Source: Pseudomonas aestuarii (GTDB taxonomy: Bacteria; Pseudomonadota; Gammaproteobacteria; Pseudomonadales; Pseudomonadaceae). Taken from it: DNA of 64,000 nt. Shown here piece after piece: positions 16,401 through 24,512 of this stretch. Numbering within the stretch: the stretch's first letter is position 1; every line of letters begins with the position of its first letter. The translations under genes and the position numbers were made by a program. Location of the stretch: positions 1-64,000 of the forward strand of contig NZ_JAQJZJ010000013.1 in assembly GCF_027988105.1 (NCBI RefSeq), read 5' to 3'. Under the pieces are notes generated by a model. It was given only the letters and a program-made list of their open reading frames with translations, had not been told where the DNA came from and did no database searches.

Positions 16401-19400
16401 CGCGGGCACGGAGCATGGAAAACTCCTGATCCAGCAGCAGCAGGTCGTAGTTATCCGGATTCTCGGCCTCGAATACCAGCTTGCCACTGCAACGCCAGGC
16501 CATACAGGTCATACCGGGGTTGGCCCGGGCATGCAGGCGCCGGCAGGTCTGGCAGCGATACATGCCTGACGCAGGTACCAGCATCATGTGATCCACATGC
16601 ACCTGGTTGGCACCGTGACAGCCTGGCAGGTTTTTTCCACGCGCTCCCTTGAACTGAACCTGGGTCAGTAATTCCAGTTCATCGGTGCAGAGCCGCCAAA
16701 CATCATCCAGAAACGACTGAACGTGATCTGGATCGACTCCCCAACTCACAGCCGCCTGTTTGGCGGAGCTGTCGTAAGTGCTGAACCACTGCTTGATACG
16801 CCCTTTTTCGTGTTGACCATCACGCTCAAACACCAAGCCTTCCGGTACGCCACGCATGATCGGTAAATATCCGCGCAGCACTTCCTTTTCACCGTCCAGC
16901 CAGAACTTGGAAAACATACGGGTTACAGGATCAAACAGCATGCGCCGGGAGCGGGCTGCATCCAGTAGCGAGCCAATGCCTTCGCGCAAGTCAGCCGGTG
17001 AGCAGCCCAACGCCCTTGCCCACTTCTGAATAACCGGCAGTGCTTCATCCAGCCCCAGATACTGGATCTTCAAACGCCCCAACGGTTCCAGACCGGTGCT
17101 TTGCCGCGCCCCTAGCGTCAACTCACGCAGCACCTGAGCACGCAAAAACCACTTGCGTTCCTCGGCATGGGCCAGGCTGGTTTCCGATTTGGGTTCGACC
17201 CGCCAGACTTCCGGGATCAACGCCCGCGACAACTCATCGTCTGCATCCAGAAACTTGTCCAGCCACAACACCAGATCACTGACCGAGACGGCGCCTTCGC
17301 GCAATTTCTTGTAGATCAGTTCCCTGAGACGATAACGACGAGAGCGATCCTGCATCCACCCGGCCTGGAAAGCGGCATCCTGGCGGTTGTCTGCGAACAC
17401 CAGCAGGCGCTTGCGCTCGGCACGGTGGATCATACTTTGGGCCAATACATGCACGTCAGCCACACCCGTCGCGCGTACTGGACGGGCCGGTTCGCGGTAA
17501 CTGCCGCTCACCCGGCGACCATGGGCGCCGCAGGATACACAGCGTGTCAAACGTCCAATGTGTTCTTCTTTCTGTTGTACGAAATGCAATGCCTTAAGGG
17601 CCTTATTGCGGCCACAACCAACACATTCAGGACCCTGCCGGTCATGCGTGGTGCCGCAATAACGGCAGACGAAGAGCACCTCAGTACGCGAGGGCTCTTC
17701 CTCACCATCGGAGCCTACCTGATGATCCAATGAGACCGCACGCACGCCCCCCAACGGGATGTCCTGGGCACGCCACACACGATTTTTGCCCTCTGCAGAG
17801 CCACCACCAGGTGCATCACCGGTGTAATTGAAGTCCTCCAGCCCATGCTCGAAGTAGTGCTGGCCACAGGTCGTGCAGCTCGACAGTGGAAAGGTTTTCA
17901 GTTCCGGATCACGCCCGTCACTCGCAGCCAGTGCATCCTCAGCCGACAGCCACAGCCGACCCAGCTGCCCTTGCCCATCTTCAAAGGTCACCACTGCGCC
18001 GCTAACGCCGCGCACAAACCCGTGTACCACCGGGCGCAGCAACGGCCGGTCGCCATTACGGGCCGCAGCCCCCAGAGCCAGCCAAATGAGGATTTCCTCT
18101 TCGGTGATCGGGCGTCCCAGTTTGTCGTTCAGCTCTTCCAACAAGGTAGCCACGGCTCGCGGACGGCGCAGCACATCGGCGATCTGGAACACTACCTCGT
18201 TATGGCTGAGCCACTGGTTCAGCGCCTCACGCCAGTTGTCACCGGCCATGCGCATGCCGCTAGTGGTCTGGAACCAGATGCGGAAGGCCTGCAAGTCGGC
18301 GGGCTCGACCTCGGCTCGGTCCAGCGTGCCGAGCATTTCCAGCACGGTTTTCAGCTGCATGGCCTGATCGCCATTGAAGGGCGCGCTGACAGTACGCGGC
18401 TCGCCCCAGATATCCTCCTCGTAGGCTTCGCCAATCAGCTCAACCTGCTGGCCATCGACACCAAAGAAGCGACTAGCAAACTCGCGGCCGGCTTCGATAC
18501 CGCGGCGCGGGTCAGCAATGGTGGCGGAGGTGGCGACACAGGTGGTGCTGTTTTCGTCCTTGCCGCAATAGGCGCGCAAACGGCGAATCAGGCAGGCGGT
18601 TTCGGCGCCACCGGCACCGGTAAAGGTATGCGCCTCGTCGAATACCATGAATTCCAGCAGTGCATTGTCGAACAGTTCCAGGTCCTGCTGGCGGGTCAGC
18701 AGCAGCTCCAGCTGTTTGACGTTGGTCAGAAGGATGCGTGGCTGCTGGCCGGGTGTGCGCATGGCTTCACGGCTAACGCGCTCCTCGGCCGGGTGCAGGG
18801 CCACGTCCATTTTCTGTTGCTGCATCTGCTGCAACTTGCTGCGGTAATCCGCAACCGTGCTGCCCAGCGCCAGACGCACGCCGTTGATGTCGGCTTCGGT
18901 GCGCGGGGTTTTGCCCACATACATGCCGAAGGTGACGCCGGTGCCGACCAGTAGTTCGCGCATCCGCTGCAACTGGTCTTCAGCCAGGGCGTTCATGGGG
19001 TAAACGATCACCGCCGTCACACCCGCTTCGGCACCCTCGTCGCGCAATTGCAAGCAACGGCTGATGATCGGCAGCAGGAAGCATTCAGTCTTGCCAGAAC
19101 CGGTGCCGGTGGCCACCAGCGTGGTGCGGCCAGCCTTGATGGAGCGAAAAGCCTTTTCCTGGTGCAGGTAAGCCCCCGGATAGGGAGACAACTGCCTGAT
19201 ATGCGGGTGCAACACACCGTCCTTGACCAGCTGCTCAAGGCTCGCACCCTTCATAAAGGTGCGCGACAGGGAGATAAACGGCCCCTTCAGCAGCGGCGTG
19301 TTGCGGGTGTGCTCAAGATTGAGCAGTTCACGCATTTGCCGGTAAAGGTTCTCGTCGGCGAAGGCATAGGTACTGAGTTGATAGCGCAGAAAGTCGCTGA

Positions 19401-19434
19401 CCACGTCTTCGGTATAGGTAATGGGGTTCAGCAT
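13483..19434 (-). CDS. Giant helicase: DEAH helicase + DUF1998 + nuclease-like + LexA/S24-type domain
   Basis: A 1983-residue protein, last of a three-gene operon. Domains: an SF2 helicase core (Walker A ATGTGSGKT at 108-116, DEAH at 266-269, motif VI YWQRAGRAGR in the second lobe); zinc knuckles in mid-protein (CTTCGQHYF, CRYCGTTH); a DUF1998 module with four cysteines about 1615-1626 (CPSACESSCVDC); about 1677-1790 a Vsr/DUF559-like fold (TRPDVYF, CIYLDG, AAKDRQIR); and about 1826-1983 an S24/LexA-type domain with GRSMEP (Ser about 1887) and TLKVY (Lys about 1932), spaced like a LexA Ser-Lys dyad. DUF1998 helicases occur in DISARM (split DrmA/DrmB), Druantia (DruE) and MrfA. The S24 fusion is not a feature I know from any of them. 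The start overlaps the methyltransferase stop by one base. Confidence 0.82.
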   Translation of the reverse strand: MLNPITYTEDVVSDFLRYQLSTYAFADENLYRQMRELLNLEHTRNTPLLKGPFISLSRTFMKGASLEQLVKDGVLHPHIRQLSPYPGAYLHQEKAFRSIKAGRTTLVATGTGSGKTECFLLPIISRCLQLRDEGAEAGVTAVIVYPMNALAEDQLQRMRELLVGTGVTFGMYVGKTPRTEADINGVRLALGSTVADYRSKLQQMQQQKMDVALHPAEERVSREAMRTPGQQPRILLTNVKQLELLLTRQQDLELFDNALLEFMVFDEAHTFTGAGGAETACLIRRLRAYCGKDENSTTCVATSATIADPRRGIEAGREFASRFFGVDGQQVELIGEAYEEDIWGEPRTVSAPFNGDQAMQLKTVLEMLGTLDRAEVEPADLQAFRIWFQTTSGMRMAGDNWREALNQWLSHNEVVFQIADVLRRPRAVATLLEELNDKLGRPITEEEILIWLALGAAARNGDRPLLRPVVHGFVRGVSGAVVTFEDGQGQLGRLWLSAEDALAASDGRDPELKTFPLSSCTTCGQHYFEHGLEDFNYTGDAPGGGSAEGKNRVWRAQDIPLGGVRAVSLDHQVGSDGEEEPSRTEVLFVCRYCGTTHDRQGPECVGCGRNKALKALHFVQQKEEHIGRLTRCVSCGAHGRRVSGSYREPARPVRATGVADVHVLAQSMIHRAERKRLLVFADNRQDAAFQAGWMQDRSRRYRLRELIYKKLREGAVSVSDLVLWLDKFLDADDELSRALIPEVWRVEPKSETSLAHAEERKWFLRAQVLRELTLGARQSTGLEPLGRLKIQYLGLDEALPVIQKWARALGCSPADLREGIGSLLDAARSRRMLFDPVTRMFSKFWLDGEKEVLRGYLPIMRGVPEGLVFERDGQHEKGRIKQWFSTYDSSAKQAAVSWGVDPDHVQSFLDDVWRLCTDELELLTQVQFKGARGKNLPGCHGANQVHVDHMMLVPASGMYRCQTCRRLHARANPGMTCMAWRCSGKLVFEAENPDNYDLLLLDQEFSMLRAREHSAQIPGPERERIENAFKGESERINTLVCTPTLEMGVNIGSLDAVLMRNVPPLPANYWQRAGRAGRQFRMALDLTYARTTSHDRAYFNEPLKMLEGLVEPPSFNLRNPVMVAKHVNATVLTTLLQMLRSNCLPGQQAAALQEALSACLPPQIRPYLFTSDGMVRAEPLPVEALSQQIAQHKTALLNAVIKAFHQGWPTSDREVVSRGQLEVLIGSFAEQLQGVINRLFQRLQWALGQLERLRKVAAGKGALDADEEALRARCERLVKKLKGEAKRNRSQAEGFDDTNTYGVLAAEGFLPGYGLDSGAVTLTHVAPRHSSDISDWELRRNTALAVREYVPGNLIYANAHKFVPRHFHLVPEEPLVFAVDVASESVQETGPNTKAGSEASSMSVTQIPGVSICDVDAPHHSYISDDEDYRFQMSVAVFAQDQGRHSGGKVYEWGKAQLQLKHGLHMRLVNVGAASQVRSGALLGYPLCLVCGASRSAMSSQQELDKFNEHHIERCGRPVQTIAFYAEVVADALVLQDCASQETAYSVMESLRQGAADVLDMEISDLQVQVIGKPGSESVDALLYDPMPGGSGLLEQLLEHWPAVVAAARRLAEECPSACESSCVDCLQHFRNSFYHNKLNRHTALEVFNDWGSSLSFAHDLAPVLPDETLTQQPGNPPEQQLVAMLKAAGMSAFETERPIQLSGGITTRPDVYFHEPNDQYEGVCIYLDGMSEHLHGNAQTAAKDRQIRQELLNTDYEVIEIQFQELYDKTVMREHMRRIARAVIGKAKAKELAASDDWFDSASASMARVAASSVNVLPFRTVTPNEAGFVPYQGCAPLVGLQVAAGAWSKEQGGLLELAEHAEEWVVLDNSKSEPGMFVAQVVGRSMEPLVPDGSYCLFRQVPAGSRQGRKLLIWHAGVADTETGGEYTLKVYSSEKTASDDGEWQHERITLKPLNPEYQPLVLEPEEEGMVIAVAEFLRVL

Positions 19435-22400
19435 CAGAACAGTGCTCCCTGCGGTGATTCTGTTTTATAGGGCGCGTGCGCTTCGGCGACCCGGTCGGAT
19501 TGTTCCGACTCTGGAAGCGGCACAATCCGGCGGATCAGCTCAGCATGGGCCACACACTCCTGCCAGGAACGCTCCACATCCTCGTTCAACTGCCAGTCGT
19601 AGAAGCGTGGCCCCAGGCGTGAGGCCACCGGCTGGTATTCCTGCGCACGATCATCGTGGCCCAGGCCGAAGTCGGCAAGGCGCAGCTGTTCGGGAATCAT
19701 CCAGCCCTCGCCGTCGTTCTGGGCGAGAAAGGCATCGAGGCCTTTTTCTTGAAGATCGTAGAAGGCGATCATCGACAGGACGGTGTGGCGCAGCTCAGGG
19801 GCCATCCCTTTCCCAAGACGCCAAAAGCCTTTCGGACTAAGCGCTTTCGCTGCATCCCCCGAAAGCTCTTCTATTGGGCGATCACAATCTTTCAGGATAT
19901 GACAGGCACCATCCCAGTCCAGCCCAGAGATTGCGAACAGTACGGCATCAATTATCACCCTCTGCCTTGTACGTTCATGCGCTGAAACAGCAGCCCTAAT
20001 AGGAGGGGGGGCCAGTGATTCCAAGACGGGTGAATAGATGGGATTGCTCGCTGAAATCAGACTGAACGCTGCCTCCACAAGCTGTTTCGGAACATTTTGT
20101 AGCGGAGGGAGTGGTGACTCCTCGGCAATAAAGTAATTGATGGTCAAACCGCCCAGTCTGTTTCGGATTGCAAAATCGAAGACAAAAGAATTCAAACAGG
20201 CGATAAGCGCGATGCTTGCAGTCTGCCCTTCGCTTGGAATCAATAAAGGCACCTTGTTGCCGCAAGGAAAATCCCACACAGCAGAGGAGATCATTGTCCT
20301 GGAGTTAGTCGCTGAGCTAACGTCCATGTAACAAGGCTTGAGGCCACGTGCGGTTTTAGGATTGCCACTCTTGTCCACTGCACCAAGGTAATCGGTAAAA
20401 CTCATCAGGAACTGCGGCTCAATCACTTTCTCTTCAAAAGGTATATCCCGCCAAACTGCCGAGCGCCCCTTCCCACTCACCCACCCCTTCTCACTGAAGT
20501 CAAACTGGCCAATCATCCGCCCTTCATAGAGCGGCAACGCCACATCCTCAATCGCATCCACCTGCATCGCCTGCCGCCCATCCCGCGACAGCACCAGCCC
20601 AGGCTCGCGCTCCAGAATATGCTGTGGCCCGTTGTAGTCCCGCCAGGAGCCTTTCAGCCAGTGGCCGTACTCGTCGGGGCAATAGCCCTTTTCCTCCCAC
20701 TTGGGCCGCGGAGGGAACAGCTTAGAATCGTTGGTCATGTGGAATTCGGTGGCGTACTTGATACCCCAGCCGTTCTCGCTTTGGTCACCCAGCAACACGC
20801 CGTTGGCGTAGATCTTCTGCAGCACGCGCAGATCCTGCTCGCTGCGGATCTCCAGAATGGCCTTGGAATACGGCGAGAACTCCTCCACCCGCGCGCGTGG
20901 ATAGGCCAGCACATGGCGTTCGGCCTGTTCCCAGTCGTCCACATTGCGGTGCATGAAGGCGGCACGGATGGCCAGGGTTTGCCCGCCCTTCTGCACGATC
21001 AGCGGGCAGAACTTAAAGGAGCGGTGGATATCGAAGATGCCTTCGCGGTTCTCAAAGCCAAACAGCCACTGCCAGTCGCACTGACTGAGGAACAACTCAC
21101 GCAGGTCGGTAGTACCCTTGTCGGTATAAATACCGCTGGGCACGATCATGCCCAGGCGCCCCTGCCTGCGCAGCAGCGCATGACTTAGCTCCAGAAACAG
21201 CTTGTAGGTATTGAGGTCGGCTGAGCCCTGATGCAGGAAAGGATGTGCGGTATCGGCAAAGCCCTTATTTTTCTTACGCTGTTGCAGCCACTTTTTATGC
21301 ACAGCCGCCGAGGCGTCAAAGCTGTTTCTGCCGCTGCCCATGTTCAGATCGTGCTTCTTCTTGCCATTCTTGTCTTCGGTAACGTGGTCGCCAAAGGGCT
21401 TGCCCACGTACTTCGCCCAGTTGGACATCCCTTTCAGGCCGGCGTTGTAAGCAATCCAATCGTGCTCCAGTTGTGGCCAGGCGCAGAAATACTCCAGTTG
21501 CTTGGCCAGTGCGTCCTGCTTGCCGTAAGCGCGGTAAAGCGGGTCGTGGTTGGAGAAAAATTCCTTGGAGTTGGGTTTCTGGATTTCCCACGGGGGGTTT
21601 CCCAGCAGTGCATCGAAGCCGTCCTGAGTTGCGGTGAACACATCCGGGAACTCCAGTTCCCAGTGGAAAAAGCGCTGGTGACGCGCCACATCGGCGGCAA
21701 TGGCCAGTGCCTGTTCATTGGGGTTGGCAAACTCACGCGGCAGTGGCGCCAGCTCGATCTGCGCGCCGGGCCAAAACCACAGCGCGCACCACAGGTCCAT
21801 GCGCGCTTTCAGGGCATGGTAGTGGGGGTTGTTCAGCACCTCGTTGCGGTACACCTCGGCGCGTTTTTCGCTTTCGTGTACCGGGAGACGGTGTAGCTTC
21901 TTGAATATCTTGAGCAGCTCGTCGTGCACGTTGCCAGCATCCAGCCCGCCCTCCAGGGTCATCTGGCCGCTGAGCAGCGCCTGCAGTTGCTCGGGCACGG
22001 CCTTGCTGCGGGCCTTTATCGCATCGGTAAAGACGTCACCCTTGCGCTTGCCCTTGGCGTCTTCGTACCCATGGTTGATCAGGTTGTCTGGCTTGTTCTT
22101 CTGGTAGTCCTTGTCACCGCCTTCCCGCTCCCAGGCCAAGGCCGGGTAGTCGCGGTAGGTGTCAAACCAGGTGCCCACCAGGGCGTTGCCGACCTTGAGC
22201 TTGTGATCAAGGAAGCCAAAGGGCAGATCGCGGTCCATGGTTTCCACCCACAGCGCCATACGCCCCAGTTCCACTGCCAGCGGGTCAAGGTCCACGCCGT
22301 ACAGGCAGTTTTCCACAATGTGACGCTTGAGCTGGGCGCGCAGGGCCTCTTCAAAGCCGTCATCTTTGGGATTGAGTTTGGTCAGCTCATCGCTGAGCAG

Positions 22401-24512
22401 TTCGGCCAACTTGCCGTCAGCCATGCGCGGCACACCGCCGTCTTCGCTACGCTCGATCAGCTTATGGTGGAACAACGACTGGGTCAGTGCTTCGGTGAGG
22501 TAACGCAGAGCACCCGCAAGGAAAGAGCCGGAGCCCATGGCCGGGTCGCACACCTTCAGGGCCAGAATCTGCTCGGGCTTTTTCGGTGCCCACTCCACTA
22601 CGGCGTCCAGCCCGGTGCGCGAATCGATTTCACTGCGCACGACCTCATAGGCCAATGGTTGCAGGGTTCGGCGCACGGTGGGCGCGGCCAGTTGCGGCCG
22701 GGTGTAGAAGGTGCCGGCGCCCTTACGGGTACCACCCCAGCGCACCAGAAAGAACTGGCCGGGGGCGACCATACGAGCACACAACTGTTTGCCGGCCTTT
22801 TCCAGTGCCTGTTGTTCTTCATCCCCGGCGGCACTGGCTTTGCGGCCACGAGGCTTCTTTACCAGCCCGGCTACCTGCGCGGCACGCTGCAGCCAGGTAT
22901 TAGCCCGGACTAGATGGTCTTCGCTAAGGGTCAGCTCTTCTACGCTGTCGTCGCTGGCGACAATTTCTTCTTGGCTGTCGTCCTCGACGGGTTCGGTTTC
23001 TTCGTCGGCGTTCTCTTCGCTTTCTTCGCTGTCGGCGGTTTCTCCCGCGCCCTCGTCACCCTCGTCGCCACTGTCATCCCCGGCCTTGTCTTTTTTCTTC
23101 AGGGCTTCGAACAGCTGCTTGATGGCTTTGTCGTCCATCGCCTCCAACTGCGACAAAGTCAGGGCAGGCTGGTTGCCTACGGCGAGAAAGATCACCGGGT
23201 CATTGTCGGCAGCCTGTTTGAGTTCGAAGTCGAGCAGGCCTTCGTAAAGAATGCCGATGTATTCCGAAGACAGGGTGGAGAAATCCACCGGCGCATCGAC
23301 CCAGCGGCTGCCGCGGCCCTGGCGCACCTTCATTTTGGTGCGGGTGAGCAGGCGCAGCAGTTTGTGCACCTGCAGATCGCTGACCAGGTTCTGACTGCTT
23401 TCCAGCAGCGCCAGTGCACGGGAAATGCCATCGTCGCTGCCAGGATTTCCCGGCTCGAATAGCGCACCGCCATAACGGGGTACGGTGAGGCGTTCGTGGG
23501 CGGAGCCTTCATGGATCAGGTTAAACAGGCCAATCAGGCGCGGCCAGGCGCTGCGGCCCTGGCTGAGGCGTTCGTTGCCGCGGCCACCGGCGCGGCGATC
23601 CAGTTGATGGCGCAACCCTTCCAGGCTGTAGGCCTGCTGATAAATAGGGTTGTCGACCGGCACCAGGCCGCGGGCTTCGGCAAAGAGGGTAATGATGCAG
23701 CGCATGATAATGCGCGAGCCGGCGACGTATAGATCTTTGTAATCGTGCGCCTGCCCATGCTGTTGAGCCTGCTCGATGGCGATATGGGAAGCGGTGATCA
23801 GCTCTTCCACTCCCTGCCGCACGCGCTCACCCAGTACGCTGGAGAGCTCGGCCTGGCCCTTTCGGGAGGCGCTGATGGCTTGCAGCAGGAGGCTCTGGCC
23901 CTGCGCTGCCAGCAGAGTGTTGCGGTTGAGCAGTGTGCGCCAGACCACTGTCTGCGCTGAGGGTTGGCCTTCGTTGAACCAGAGATCGATATCCCATTCA
24001 CACCAGGCGTCGTAATCGCTACCAGCGTGCACTAGGCGCCATTGGCGGCCATTAGTTACTAGCGCCAGCGCCTGCCCGGTACGGCGCAGCCATTCGACCA
24101 CGCGTCCCAACAACTGGCGTGATCGCCCGACCCCCAAGCGACCGGCAAACTGGCGCGAGCCGCCGTCATCGGGCACGAACAGGGCCAGGGTTTCGCCGTT
24201 TGGTCCCTGCCACAGGCGGCGAGGCTTGATCTGTGCGCCGGTGAAGCTGCGCACCGCCCAGCGGCCGTCGACGCCCTGGGCCTTCTGCCATTCTTCGGCC
24301 GGCAGACCGGTCAGATCCTGCAGGATGTAATCCAGCACGCTGCTCAGGCTTTCATTACTGCCGTCAAACGCCGTGAGCGCACGACGGAGTTTTTCGGCCG
24401 CAAATTCCCTCATGACGGGTGCGGCTGCCGGGAAAAATTCATCCAGTTTGGCCGGGGATAACAGCAGGCCACCATGTTTGAGCTGCGCCCACCCTTCCGC
24501 ATGCAGGCTCAT
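19434..24512 (-). CDS. Large N6-adenine-type DNA methyltransferase of the defence operon
   Basis: A 1692-residue protein of the Eco57I/PglX/DrmMI kind. Motif I CDPAMGSGSF (about residue 655) binds S-adenosylmethionine and motif IV NPPW (about 970) is the catalytic site for adenine N6 methylation. The N-terminal region includes ALVTNGRQWRLVHAG (about 150), a segment resembling nuclease-like N-termini of type IIG enzymes; I see no clear catalytic PD-ExK there. An acidic, low-complexity linker near residues 480-535 (stretches of D and E) separates the halves. The target-recognition part should be in the C-terminal third. It overlaps the SNF2 gene by four bases (ATGA). It probably marks host DNA so that the helicases act on unmodified DNA. 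Confidence 0.85.
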   Translation of the reverse strand: MSLHAEGWAQLKHGGLLLSPAKLDEFFPAAAPVMREFAAEKLRRALTAFDGSNESLSSVLDYILQDLTGLPAEEWQKAQGVDGRWAVRSFTGAQIKPRRLWQGPNGETLALFVPDDGGSRQFAGRLGVGRSRQLLGRVVEWLRRTGQALALVTNGRQWRLVHAGSDYDAWCEWDIDLWFNEGQPSAQTVVWRTLLNRNTLLAAQGQSLLLQAISASRKGQAELSSVLGERVRQGVEELITASHIAIEQAQQHGQAHDYKDLYVAGSRIIMRCIITLFAEARGLVPVDNPIYQQAYSLEGLRHQLDRRAGGRGNERLSQGRSAWPRLIGLFNLIHEGSAHERLTVPRYGGALFEPGNPGSDDGISRALALLESSQNLVSDLQVHKLLRLLTRTKMKVRQGRGSRWVDAPVDFSTLSSEYIGILYEGLLDFELKQAADNDPVIFLAVGNQPALTLSQLEAMDDKAIKQLFEALKKKDKAGDDSGDEGDEGAGETADSEESEENADEETEPVEDDSQEEIVASDDSVEELTLSEDHLVRANTWLQRAAQVAGLVKKPRGRKASAAGDEEQQALEKAGKQLCARMVAPGQFFLVRWGGTRKGAGTFYTRPQLAAPTVRRTLQPLAYEVVRSEIDSRTGLDAVVEWAPKKPEQILALKVCDPAMGSGSFLAGALRYLTEALTQSLFHHKLIERSEDGGVPRMADGKLAELLSDELTKLNPKDDGFEEALRAQLKRHIVENCLYGVDLDPLAVELGRMALWVETMDRDLPFGFLDHKLKVGNALVGTWFDTYRDYPALAWEREGGDKDYQKNKPDNLINHGYEDAKGKRKGDVFTDAIKARSKAVPEQLQALLSGQMTLEGGLDAGNVHDELLKIFKKLHRLPVHESEKRAEVYRNEVLNNPHYHALKARMDLWCALWFWPGAQIELAPLPREFANPNEQALAIAADVARHQRFFHWELEFPDVFTATQDGFDALLGNPPWEIQKPNSKEFFSNHDPLYRAYGKQDALAKQLEYFCAWPQLEHDWIAYNAGLKGMSNWAKYVGKPFGDHVTEDKNGKKKHDLNMGSGRNSFDASAAVHKKWLQQRKKNKGFADTAHPFLHQGSADLNTYKLFLELSHALLRRQGRLGMIVPSGIYTDKGTTDLRELFLSQCDWQWLFGFENREGIFDIHRSFKFCPLIVQKGGQTLAIRAAFMHRNVDDWEQAERHVLAYPRARVEEFSPYSKAILEIRSEQDLRVLQKIYANGVLLGDQSENGWGIKYATEFHMTNDSKLFPPRPKWEEKGYCPDEYGHWLKGSWRDYNGPQHILEREPGLVLSRDGRQAMQVDAIEDVALPLYEGRMIGQFDFSEKGWVSGKGRSAVWRDIPFEEKVIEPQFLMSFTDYLGAVDKSGNPKTARGLKPCYMDVSSATNSRTMISSAVWDFPCGNKVPLLIPSEGQTASIALIACLNSFVFDFAIRNRLGGLTINYFIAEESPLPPLQNVPKQLVEAAFSLISASNPIYSPVLESLAPPPIRAAVSAHERTRQRVIIDAVLFAISGLDWDGACHILKDCDRPIEELSGDAAKALSPKGFWRLGKGMAPELRHTVLSMIAFYDLQEKGLDAFLAQNDGEGWMIPEQLRLADFGLGHDDRAQEYQPVASRLGPRFYDWQLNEDVERSWQECVAHAELIRRIVPLPESEQSDRVAEAHAPYKTESPQGALF

